Virus record (IMG/VR): IMGVR_UViG_3300017743_000157
Coordinates: 1 to 21,968 of that record
Source: a virus
Direction: 5' to 3' (one strand)
Length of the DNA stretch: 21,968 bases
Shown here: piece by piece, positions 8,529 to 15,900 of the stretch
Numbering within the stretch: position 1 is the first letter of the stretch
Layout: each line of letters opens with the position of its first letter
Notes under the pieces: model-generated
The model's database searches: none
What the model saw: the letters and a program-made list of their open reading frames with translations, nothing else
What the model was told of the DNA's origin: nothing
Made by a program: the position numbers and the translations under genes

Positions 8529-8939
8529 TTAAAATGCTTTAATCATTTCTTGTGTGTATGTATCGCCCTTTATATAACCTAGATTCTCGTATGTTTTTAC
8601 TAGACCGTCATGTTTTATAAGAGCATATGTATATTTATTTCCGTTGTTTTTACATGTATTTGTAAGTGATTCAACAAGCAGACCTACAGCTCTGTGCTTG
8701 GCTTTTTTATTGTCGTAATTCTTATTTGATATAATCCAGTCCACCCAGGCTACTTTTGAATTTGTTATATATATAAACCCTGCACATACAGGGATGTCAT
8801 CGTCTAATACTATTAAACCACCTTCACCGTCATCTGGCAAAAAATCTTTTGCCGGAGGCTCCCATCCCCAGTCTTTCCACCAACTAACAAGTATGTCTTC
8901 GTAGTCAGTAGAATTTAGTTTACGAATATTAAATTCCAT
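8529..8939 (-). CDS. GNAT-fold acetyltransferase-like protein
   Basis: The 136-aa length and layout fit a minimal GCN5-related N-acetyltransferase. It has an N-terminal strand and helix (EFNIRKLNSTDYEDILVSWW), a central pair of strands (GLIVLDD...IPVCAGFIYIT, residues 41-59), strand 4 (VAWVDWIISN, 63-72), then a helix, and a late strand and helix (YTYALIKHDGLVKTYENLGY, 103-122), where ENLGY is the usual GNAT end motif. The acetyl-CoA pyrophosphate loop (normally Q/R-x-x-G-x-G/A) is only loosely kept as KAKHRAVG (79-86), so activity is uncertain. I recall close relatives sitting among structural genes of environmental Bacteroidota phages. The substrate is unknown; a virion protein or a host target are possible. 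A TATCTTTG box lies seven bases upstream of the ATG. Confidence 0.65.
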   Translation of the reverse strand: MEFNIRKLNSTDYEDILVSWWKDWGWEPPAKDFLPDDGEGGLIVLDDDIPVCAGFIYITNSKVAWVDWIISNKNYDNKKAKHRAVGLLVESLTNTCKNNGNKYTYALIKHDGLVKTYENLGYIKGDTYTQEMIKAF

Positions 8940-8946
8940 ACTCTAA

Positions 8947-8954
8947 CAAAGATA
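8947..8954 (-). promoter_or_regulatory. Bacteroidota -7 element TATCTTTG before the GNAT gene
   Basis: The minus strand reads TATCTTTG, matching the Bacteroidota sigma-ABfr -7 consensus TAnnTTTG, in the 22-base gap before the GNAT gene. I see no TTG at the expected -33 distance. Only seven bases separate it from the ATG, so a transcript from here would be almost leaderless. The identical 8-mer lies before the 236-aa and 91-aa genes. Confidence 0.4.
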
Positions 8955-8961
8955 CTAATTT

Positions 8962-9783
8962 TTAAGGATCACTTTTCATTATCTGCGCTTGCACCGCAAA
9001 GAGCTCCGCTCTAGCAGGACCAATGTTTTCAAATGTCATCAAGGAATAATGTCCAAGTATTCCATGTGACTCTGCTATTAAGTTTTTTAACGCCATCATC
9101 AAAGGCGTATTTGTAGTTGGATTAGTAGCCCCAGGTATAGTACTGTCAACAGTTATCGACGTAGCGTTCTTAGAGGTAATTACACCCGCAAGAGATGGTG
9201 AGTTTGTGAACTCATTAAGATAATACAAATAGTCTCCTATACTTATAATTGAATCGATGGCAACCGTAAAAGTAAACACCCTTGGATTTGTCATTGTAAA
9301 CCCTGTGGTATTGCCTATACCATTAACAGACCTCAAATCAAACTCACTTAATGTCGCTGGTGTTTGAGTCGTGTTTTTAATAGCCGCATAATAAGCACCC
9401 TCCTTAAGTTCAAACCATGTGTTATTTATAAAAGCTTGGTTGTTCATGTCTGTGTTTAAACTGACACTCCAGGGTGAGTCAGACTCTAAGCTTACAGTTT
9501 TAAACAACTTATTATCTAAGGGCGCTTCATTAATAACAGTTGTTATTGAGCAGTTATATTGCACACCATAGAAATTATTTCTTGCGTTATTAGTGTTATG
9601 TCTAAATATATTACCACCTGAAAAAGTATAAAAGTAATTGTTCATACCTACCATATAATCAGGGTTGTATGAATAAAAAGAAGGCCACCCTTGCACTCCA
9701 TTGCTATATGTTAATGTAAACAATTCACCAGATGGTATTTGTGGCGTAGCTACGGGATTGGGTGATGAGGGTATTTGTGCCAA
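8962..9783 (-). CDS. Conserved phage virion/tail-appendage protein (GWPSFYSYNPDYMVGMNNYF type)
   Basis: This 273-aa protein has the recognisable stretch GWPSFYSYNPDYMVGMNNYF, then FRHNTNNARNNFYGVQY, and ends with ENIGPARAELFAVQAQIMKS. I recall this pattern from structural proteins of environmental and crAss-like Bacteroidota phages, where it is probably part of the tail or an appendage, but no enzymatic role is known. It looks all-beta, with no signal peptide. The start is TTG (9781-9783) followed by GCA. There is no in-frame ATG before Met44, which would delete the P/S-rich N-terminus (IPSSPNPVATPQIPSGE), and an in-frame stop lies a few codons upstream. A TATATTTG box is 21 bases before this TTG, which supports it. 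It follows the Pro/Thr-tailed 174-aa gene. Confidence 0.65.
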   Translation of the reverse strand: MAQIPSSPNPVATPQIPSGELFTLTYSNGVQGWPSFYSYNPDYMVGMNNYFYTFSGGNIFRHNTNNARNNFYGVQYNCSITTVINEAPLDNKLFKTVSLESDSPWSVSLNTDMNNQAFINNTWFELKEGAYYAAIKNTTQTPATLSEFDLRSVNGIGNTTGFTMTNPRVFTFTVAIDSIISIGDYLYYLNEFTNSPSLAGVITSKNATSITVDSTIPGATNPTTNTPLMMALKNLIAESHGILGHYSLMTFENIGPARAELFAVQAQIMKSDP

Positions 9784-9791
9784 GACAATTA

Positions 9792-9805
9792 GTTTTAATT
9801 AAAAC
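9792..9805. other. 14-bp perfect palindrome GTTTTAATTAAAAC
   Basis: This self-complementary 14-mer touches the downstream edge of the TATATTTG box and covers the expected transcription start of the 273-aa gene. It could be an operator or only an AT-rich coincidence. Confidence 0.3.
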
Positions 9806-9835
9806 AAATATACAATAATTTTGTTTTTGCTTTAA
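9805..9835 (-). promoter_or_regulatory. Putative Bacteroidota promoter for the 273-aa appendage gene
   Basis: The minus strand has TATATTTG (9805-9812, TAnnTTTG). At the ideal 19-base spacing upstream stands TTTA (9832-9835) instead of TTTG, one mismatch to the -33 element. The distance from the -7 box to the TTG start is 21 bases. The same TATATTTG 8-mer forms the -7 element of the glycosyltransferase promoter. Confidence 0.45.
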
Positions 9836-10356
9836 ACCACTGGTGTTGCAGTCGGAGTTGGTGTAGGTGGTATAGGTGTTGGCGTGGGCGTGAGGGTCGG
9901 TACAAACGTAGGTGTAGGCGTAGGTGTAATAGCCGTACCTCCAATACATATTTGACCAGCTCCTTTCGTTCTACCTTGAGTGTCCTCTATGTATAATTGA
10001 AATGTTAGTATGGTATACTCTCCGCTAACTAAAGGAGAAGTAGGATTGGGTGGGGAATAAGCAGTGGTTGGACTGACACTTGATGCAGGAGCTATCAAGC
10101 TCTGTGGATAAAATCGTACTATCTCATTACCTAAAGAATCTAAAATAGCACCTGTTGCCACAACTAACCCTGGGCCACTAAGCCAAATGCTTTGAATTGA
10201 TGGAGTCAAACCAGCGGTCAAGACTAAATTATTTGGCACATTTATAATCTCTTGATTGGCAATATCATAGGTTACGCCATCCATTCCCCGATAAGTATTT
10301 ACAGGTGGTGATGTAGTACCAGTTCTAACTTGGGCTGAACAACTTAAATAACTCAT
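9832..10356 (-). CDS. Putative appendage protein with C-terminal Pro/Thr stalk (174 aa)
   Basis: I do not recognise the family. Residues 1-140 look beta-rich and contain no signal peptide or catalytic motif (IVRFYPQSLIAPASSVSPTT; EYTILTFQLYIEDTQGRTKG). The last 31 residues (144-174) are almost pure Thr/Pro in TP steps (TPTPTPTFVPTLTPTPTPIP and on), a mucin-like extended stalk of the kind often heavily O-glycosylated. The gene lies between a glycosyltransferase upstream and the 273-aa appendage protein downstream. That, and its composition, suggest a surface-exposed virion protein, perhaps glycosylated by its neighbour; this is inference. It has its own TAnnTTTG box 17 bases before the ATG. 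Frames crossing the repeat on the same or opposite strand look like shadows. Confidence 0.6.
   Translation of the reverse strand: MSYLSCSAQVRTGTTSPPVNTYRGMDGVTYDIANQEIINVPNNLVLTAGLTPSIQSIWLSGPGLVVATGAILDSLGNEIVRFYPQSLIAPASSVSPTTAYSPPNPTSPLVSGEYTILTFQLYIEDTQGRTKGAGQICIGGTAITPTPTPTFVPTLTPTPTPIPPTPTPTATPVV
9835..9927 (-). repeat. Degenerate Pro/Thr-coding minisatellite
   Basis: This stretch is built from degenerate six-base units encoding Thr-Pro. On the plus strand they appear as ggtgta, ggtgtt and ggcgtg variants. It codes for the final 31 residues of the 174-aa protein. Such repeats can expand or contract by slippage, so stalk length may vary between related phages. Confidence 0.7.
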
Positions 10357-10373
10357 GCTTTTTAATTATAATA

Positions 10374-10405
10374 CAAATTTACAATTTTATTTTATGCACT
10401 TACAA
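10374..10405 (-). promoter_or_regulatory. Putative Bacteroidota promoter for the Pro/Thr-stalk gene
   Basis: The minus strand has TAAATTTG (10374-10381) as a -7 element, with TTG (10403-10405) 21 bases upstream, within the 17-23 range known for flavobacterial promoters (TTG-N17-23-TAnnTTTG). It overlaps the end of the glycosyltransferase gene and lies 17 bases before the ATG. Confidence 0.5.
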
Positions 10406-11623
10406 TATGATAGATTCTATTCTATCTACCCATCCCTTTGACTTACTGTAGGGCCATACAATATATTTGTGTGGCGTCTTACCTATAAACTCGCTGTCAA
10501 TTTCTATAGCGTCTTTATATTTCCAAGTGCTTGCTTCTTTTTCCTGCAAGTCTTTTCTGTTTATAAGCACTCCATTTTCATCCTCATATATTATAGCCAC
10601 AAATGAATAGTCATCACAAGACAACTGACTTTTGTTAAGCTGTATCTTATATCTAAATAAACTAAGAAAAGGATCTTGATTGTTACCTGGGTTTTTATTA
10701 TCTAAAGCTGACTGCTGAACTGTTCTGTTTTTGAATTTTATACCTGCGTAATTTTCATATTGTTCCAAAGTACGCACGGGTCCAAAGTCATATCCCTTCA
10801 GTGCCTTTTTAGCACATGATGTGCATTGCTGATTGTCCACTTGTAATAATGACCGAACTCTATTTTGAGAAGACTCATCTCTTTTGCTCCATTCTGTATG
10901 ATCATCCCAATGCTTGTCTCTGCCTTGCCTAGTGTATTCATGCCAAGCTATTATCTTATGTGGATGAAATAAATCATAACCCCAAGTATAGGCCCTTACA
11001 GCTATACTAATTTCTTCACCGTGAAAATATAAATAAGGATCGTGGGGAACTTCTCTACATATTTCACCAATGGTAAACGCAAAATGTCCTGAATAGAACC
11101 TCGCTGGTATAGGCTCAGTTGCGTTATCCTCCATATAGTGAGGCTTAAAAAACAACATACCTTTAGGGGTAAACCTGTCAAATACCATGCTCCATGGCAC
11201 ATCTTCTTTGTCCTCATTTTCTGTATCTGGTAGATAGGAGGGCAAGTAAGAAGTAATTAGCGGCCTTGTAACGCCTTTCTTTCTCAAAGAAAAAAACATG
11301 TCTATACAATCAGCGTCCCAGTCTTTTATAAACCGGTGGTGTGAATCTAAATGTAATGTAAACATTTGATTTGTGTAGTGCCTTTGTATTTGATGACGAG
11401 CCCAACAAGTTCCCTGAGCTTCTGTGTGGGGTATGTCTATTATTATAAACCTTGAATCATTTTTAAAGTCATTAAGGTTATCCCACTCATCCTCTGTGCT
11501 ATGCTGATGAGCTACGCATATGGTTAGCTGCTCAGGGTATTTAGCATTGTTTAATAGATTGTGTAGAGTTGGTACTAATTCAGGATCACGATAGCTAGCT
11601 ATCTGAACAAATATAGAATACAT
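10400..11623 (-). CDS. GT60-type (Skp1 GlcNAc-transferase-like) glycosyltransferase
   Basis: This 407-aa protein has the hallmarks of the GlcNAc-transferase family (CAZy GT60, Pfam GlcNAc). The start is IFVQIASYRDPELVPTL (4-20). GTCWARHQIQRHY (71-83) precedes the metal/donor motif LDSHHRFIKDWD (92-103), where D93-x-H95 takes the place of DxD. Later come HGEEISIAVRAYTWGYDLFH, HWDDHTEW (about 237), and a CTSC pair (about 266-269) before KGYDFGPVRTLEQYENYAGI, which matches the conserved family tail. Known members transfer GlcNAc from UDP-GlcNAc to hydroxyproline (Dictyostelium Skp1) or Thr (Trypanosoma cruzi mucins). It is intracellular with no membrane helix. The catalytic module looks complete. 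Located between two probable appendage genes and driven by its own promoter, it most likely modifies a virion protein; host-glycan or defence-related roles remain possible. Confidence 0.85.
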   Translation of the reverse strand: MYSIFVQIASYRDPELVPTLHNLLNNAKYPEQLTICVAHQHSTEDEWDNLNDFKNDSRFIIIDIPHTEAQGTCWARHQIQRHYTNQMFTLHLDSHHRFIKDWDADCIDMFFSLRKKGVTRPLITSYLPSYLPDTENEDKEDVPWSMVFDRFTPKGMLFFKPHYMEDNATEPIPARFYSGHFAFTIGEICREVPHDPYLYFHGEEISIAVRAYTWGYDLFHPHKIIAWHEYTRQGRDKHWDDHTEWSKRDESSQNRVRSLLQVDNQQCTSCAKKALKGYDFGPVRTLEQYENYAGIKFKNRTVQQSALDNKNPGNNQDPFLSLFRYKIQLNKSQLSCDDYSFVAIIYEDENGVLINRKDLQEKEASTWKYKDAIEIDSEFIGKTPHKYIVWPYSKSKGWVDRIESIIL

Positions 11624-11642
11624 TAGATTTGATTTTATATAT

Positions 11643-11673
11643 CAAATATAATAAATATTAACTCTTTCTCAAA
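11643..11673 (-). promoter_or_regulatory. Near-consensus Bacteroidota promoter for the GT60 gene
   Basis: The minus strand reads TTTG (11670-11673), 19 bases, then TATATTTG (11643-11650). This is an exact fit to the Bacteroidota consensus TTTG-N19-TAnnTTTG. The -33 element overlaps the TGA stop of the upstream 436-aa gene, and the ATG lies 19 bases after the -7 box. It is the best promoter in the window and direct support for a Bacteroidota host. Confidence 0.75.
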
Positions 11674-12979
11674 CGTAACCGCCACATGCTTGACAGTCAT
11701 TACCTTGATAAGCTATTAAAGTAACCGTAGCGGTTGAACTACTTGAATATGCAGCGATTGAAGATCCTGGCAAAGAGTCTTGAATTTGCCAACATGCTCC
11801 TTGATCATCAGTATATACGCTACCCGTTCCATTAATATTATACTGTAAACTACCAGCTGCAAATAAAGGATTGTTTGCAGGCAGACTAGAAATACCTTTT
11901 CTTCCTCCAAAAGTGCTTCCAAATTGAGGGTTACATTCTCTTAATTGAAAATAGGTGTCGCCAGGACATCCAACAACTCGTGATTGAAAACCTGGTTGTC
12001 CTTCCATAATACCAGTGGCATCTGGGTATTGTATAGTCGTAAATTCTGTTTTTCCTGACAATTGATTAGCTTGTAGTATACCTTCTTGAGTATAAAACGT
12101 AGATCCCCCGTCTGGCGTTACTCTAGTGGAGTTTCTCCATTGAGTATTATAAGGTATCTGCATATAGTAATCAGTGGATCCATCTAAACATTTTTTAAGT
12201 TGGACAATATCACCAGTTATTACATTAAATGTTGGACATCCTGTTTCTCCTTCTATTTTTGACAACACTAAGCCAGTGCCCCCTCTTTGTTCTAAGAAGT
12301 CAGCTTGTGAGGGGTTTGATTTTGCGGTTATTGCTGGGTCATAATAATAATACTGAGTTGGCTCCACATTGACAGCTGCAAATCTTTGATTTGGAGTGGG
12401 CTTGTTTGCCAATGTTCTACTTATAAGGCCAGAGGATGGCGATTCTCCATTGTTTCCTTGACAAGCGGTTAACACATAATTTAGAGTACCTGCTCCCGAA
12501 GGAATTATTTCTATCGTTCCTGTTAATGTATTTGTTACTGTAGTTCCGCCAACGGGTATTGATCCCGCTGGATTTGTTGCAGAAAAAGGAGAGGCTGAAC
12601 TAAACTGTTTGCCTTGAACTACAGATGGAACTATGTCAAACTGATATTCGTCATTTACTTCACCTGTTTGAGTTACAGGACCCGCTGGGTCATTCCCGTC
12701 ATATCCTGTGCCTGATAAAGTATAGTCAACATTTAATGTACCCACTATATTATTAGTCACATTTTGTGTTACGTTATAAGTAGTAGGCGCCGCAGGGGTA
12801 CTTCCAGAACAATCTGGACAAGTTATGGAAGCGCCTAATGCACCACTTAATTGTTGACGAGTAATGTTTTGATCAGAATAGTATCCGTCTACAGCTAAAA
12901 CAGTTAATGCACTATCAGTATAAACAGCAGTTGCTTCTGATAAAGTGGGTGCGTCGATAAATAAAGCTAATTGTGACAT
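11669..12979 (-). CDS. Putative tail fibre / appendage protein (436 aa)
   Basis: The N-terminus (LALFIDAPTLSEATAVYTDS ... LAVDGYYSDQNITRQQLSG, residues 4-45) is a small module I recall from Bacteroidota phage and host surface proteins (x-Y-T-D-x-x-L-x-x-x-A-x-D-G-Y-Y-S-D). It is followed by a CPDC pair (54, 57), a Thr/Gly/Asn-rich beta region (60-190), and a C-terminal half with scattered Cys, ending in NDCQACGGYV. Composition and position directly after the tail-hub gene suggest a fibre or other tail appendage. There is no signal peptide or enzyme motif. The ATG is 11 bases after the 1521-aa gene's stop with no promoter box between, so it is probably co-transcribed. This is one of few genes here ending in TGA. 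Receptor binding is possible but unproven. Confidence 0.6.
   Translation of the reverse strand: MSQLALFIDAPTLSEATAVYTDSALTVLAVDGYYSDQNITRQQLSGALGASITCPDCSGSTPAAPTTYNVTQNVTNNIVGTLNVDYTLSGTGYDGNDPAGPVTQTGEVNDEYQFDIVPSVVQGKQFSSASPFSATNPAGSIPVGGTTVTNTLTGTIEIIPSGAGTLNYVLTACQGNNGESPSSGLISRTLANKPTPNQRFAAVNVEPTQYYYYDPAITAKSNPSQADFLEQRGGTGLVLSKIEGETGCPTFNVITGDIVQLKKCLDGSTDYYMQIPYNTQWRNSTRVTPDGGSTFYTQEGILQANQLSGKTEFTTIQYPDATGIMEGQPGFQSRVVGCPGDTYFQLRECNPQFGSTFGGRKGISSLPANNPLFAAGSLQYNINGTGSVYTDDQGACWQIQDSLPGSSIAAYSSSSTATVTLIAYQGNDCQACGGYV
12700..12717. repeat. 18-bp exact repeat, copy 1
   Basis: CATATCCTGTGCCTGATA occurs here and at 20089-20106 in the same orientation. In both places the minus strand encodes Ser-Gly-Thr-Gly-Tyr inside otherwise unrelated proteins. 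It could be chance, codon convergence or a trace of recombination. Confidence 0.45.
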
Positions 12980-12990
12980 TTTTTAATATT

Positions 12991-15900
12991 TTATGTTGGG
13001 CATGTTACTTCTACTATGTAACCCGTGTCTTCTAACGGCCCATAAACCTCTATTTGACAAGATGTAGTAGCTGTATTTTTTGCAAAAGTATACTCAAGAA
13101 TCTTCATTCTAGATTTGTCTATAAAACCTCCATTGGCTACTGTCGGAAGTGGCGCTGTACCATTGGGCTCGTAAGCATTACCTGAGACTGGCTCTACATA
13201 AGGACTTCCCGTATTAGGGTCAGTGCCTGATAATTCAGCATGTAAGTTGGAAATCATCCCAGTGTCTCCTTGATATTGACTGTCTATAACAGTAACCCCA
13301 TCAAACTTCACAATCATTCTATCTGGCACATTTTCAGCATTAAACTTAACAGTAACAGTTCCAGTGCTACTGCCTAAATCAATATTACGTCTATCCGGAT
13401 AATTAACTCCTCCTGTATATCCAACATTTTCATTACATGGGGTAGTTGGCGCTGGAGGTGCACATGAACAGCAAGAGTTAAACTCTGCTAACGCTCCAAA
13501 GTCTGTAGTGTTTTGACAAAGAGTTATTGCTGTTATTGTTCTATAGTCCCAAATTAAATATAAATTATTATCTGCCGCGGTCATAGTTGGCATTGTAAAG
13601 TTGGCATAATTTGAACTAGCCGTAGTTACAATAGGTGTGGCTTCGCTAGATGCTGCAACTAATGCATTTATGTCTGCCGTCGTATTGCTATACACAGTAG
13701 AGCTTCTTAAAAACCTTAATTTATTACTGATAACATCAAAGTCAAAAGTGTCTGAACTAAACTTATTGCTTATAATTGAAACTAAAGCACCTTCATCAGG
13801 CACTGTATTAGATCCTAAAGCACCCTGCAAAGTGTAATACTGAGACACCACTGGGTTTGCTCCGCTAGCAAAGGTTACTAAATTAGACTCTAGCGGTGAA
13901 CTAGAAACATTATCAGTCCATCTATATTCATTGTGAATGGTTTTAAGGGCGTCTCCGTTATTTGTTAGGGCTATGTTATAAACCGTTATTAAATTTTGTT
14001 CTGGACAGCTTACAGTAACCTCTGCACTATCAGCAACACTAGCATTTGTAGTAGCCTCGATTGTGACCTCTGATTCGCTAATACTATTTTTAGCAACCGT
14101 AAAACTTCCACTCACAAAGACTAAGCCACTTGTATATTTAACACCATTATAATATGCGTTAAAGGTATACCCAACTCCTGTGTTGGTATCTTCAGTTACG
14201 ATTGGAGAGATTCCCGCTTCAGTTTCCATTATTTGCAAACCAGCTCCTGTAGGTGTGTTTACCTCTGTAATAATATCGTCATCTGATGCATCAGGTATAA
14301 TATAACTAACAGTAACTTGACCAACGTCTTGCCCTACATCAACACAATATATATTTCTTTTACCTGGTTCTAGAACTAAATTCTCTGCTATGCCACATGC
14401 TAAACATAATCTAAAGTCAAATGTGTTTTGAAGATTGCCCGCTAATACAAATTCGTTTGTATAAGGGTCATAACCTCCTAGCTTTTGAGTACCTAAAGAG
14501 TTAATAAAGAAGTCTCTAAACCAGCCCCTCATACCTCTTTCAGATATTACAGAAAGCTCTTCTTGACCACTTGATCCGCCTCTTAATCTAAGTACAGCTC
14601 CGCGTTTTGAGTCAACAAAATATTTATCATATCCCCATACGGCAAAACTTTCTGGATTATTACTTATACCATACTCTTCATCTCTTGCTATCTGAATACC
14701 TAGCACTTGAGGTACGCTTGTAAGAGCTCCGCCTCCACCTGCATCTGTTAAAAGATCTTTGCCAACGGGCACATAAGATATTCTATCTTCTTGTAAAGTA
14801 AGAATGTCGGTACGTCTTGAATATAGTTTTCTTATTGGACCAAATGAATCTTCTAAGGGACTAAAGTTAGCCAAGCCTAGGTTAAATTCATTTAGTTTAT
14901 TTATGTTACTTTCATCATTAAAAACACCACTGTATGTTAAATCTGAAAATCTGTGAGCCTCTTTGTATATCTGAGAGGATGTTGTAGTTGTTCTATTGCC
15001 AAAAGTTAACCCCTTGCCTGTGATAGAGTCTCTGATTTTATAGCTTTCTATACCATCTCCAAAGGCTATACAGTTTGAGAATCCTGTGTCTACAATAGCA
15101 TCTTGCGCAACTATTAGCCCTGAGTTATCAATATCTATAATTTGATTTTGAATACTACCTAAATGCTCCCCGAATGAATTAATTCCAAAAGATTTATCAT
15201 TTTCAAACCATACATCTGGCAATGCATCTAAAGGTTGTGTTTCAAATACCACTGATGATGATGCTCTAGTTACCTCAATTTCAACATCAAGCCTTGAATC
15301 TCCTCTTGAGGGACATTCTCGTCCACCTGATATTCCTAAAAACGTTTCGCCTGTTGCTGTGTTTTCAATAAATCTAAAGTAAAAGAACTCTTCTAACTGA
15401 GGTAAATCACTGTTAACAGGATTCCTAGTAAGCTGCAATGTGGTATTGTCATACTGAATATTAGTTCCAGTATCAAAATCTACAGCTTCTTGTGCTTCGC
15501 CTAGTCTGAAAACAGAATTTCTTTGTATAACACCTGTTGTAAGAACACCTAAAGCCTCGCCGTCAAAAAATGCTTTAAAGTTTGCAAACGTCGCGCTTGC
15601 TGTGATTTCTTGCTCATATATCCATACTTCCCTAGGACAATTTTTGTTTGATGTACCACCAGGTCTAACAGATTTAATAGATATTTTTACTGTACTGTTT
15701 TCTGGAATACTGTAATCCATGTTTGCAGTTGCACCCGTACCCGCTGGATTGGGGATAGTAACAGGATAAAATACCTTTGGATAGTCATTGTTCTTTACAT
15801 CTCCATCACCGATATTTCCATATGTAATATATGGATTTGTAAAAGTAGATACTACAAAGTTTGTAGGTATCATCTTCATATAAGTGCCTGGAGGCGCTTC

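Noticed and set aside
8341-8532. Leucine-rich plus-strand frame resembling a membrane protein
   Set aside because: It is antisense to the Ala/Gln-rich helical region of the 267-aa protein; the Leu runs come from complementing Ala/Gln/Lys codons.
9725-9949. 74-aa minus-strand frame rich in Tyr/Thr/Ala/His
   Set aside because: It is the alternative frame of the Pro/Thr repeat and its downstream gap. It straddles two well-supported genes and has only repeat-driven composition.
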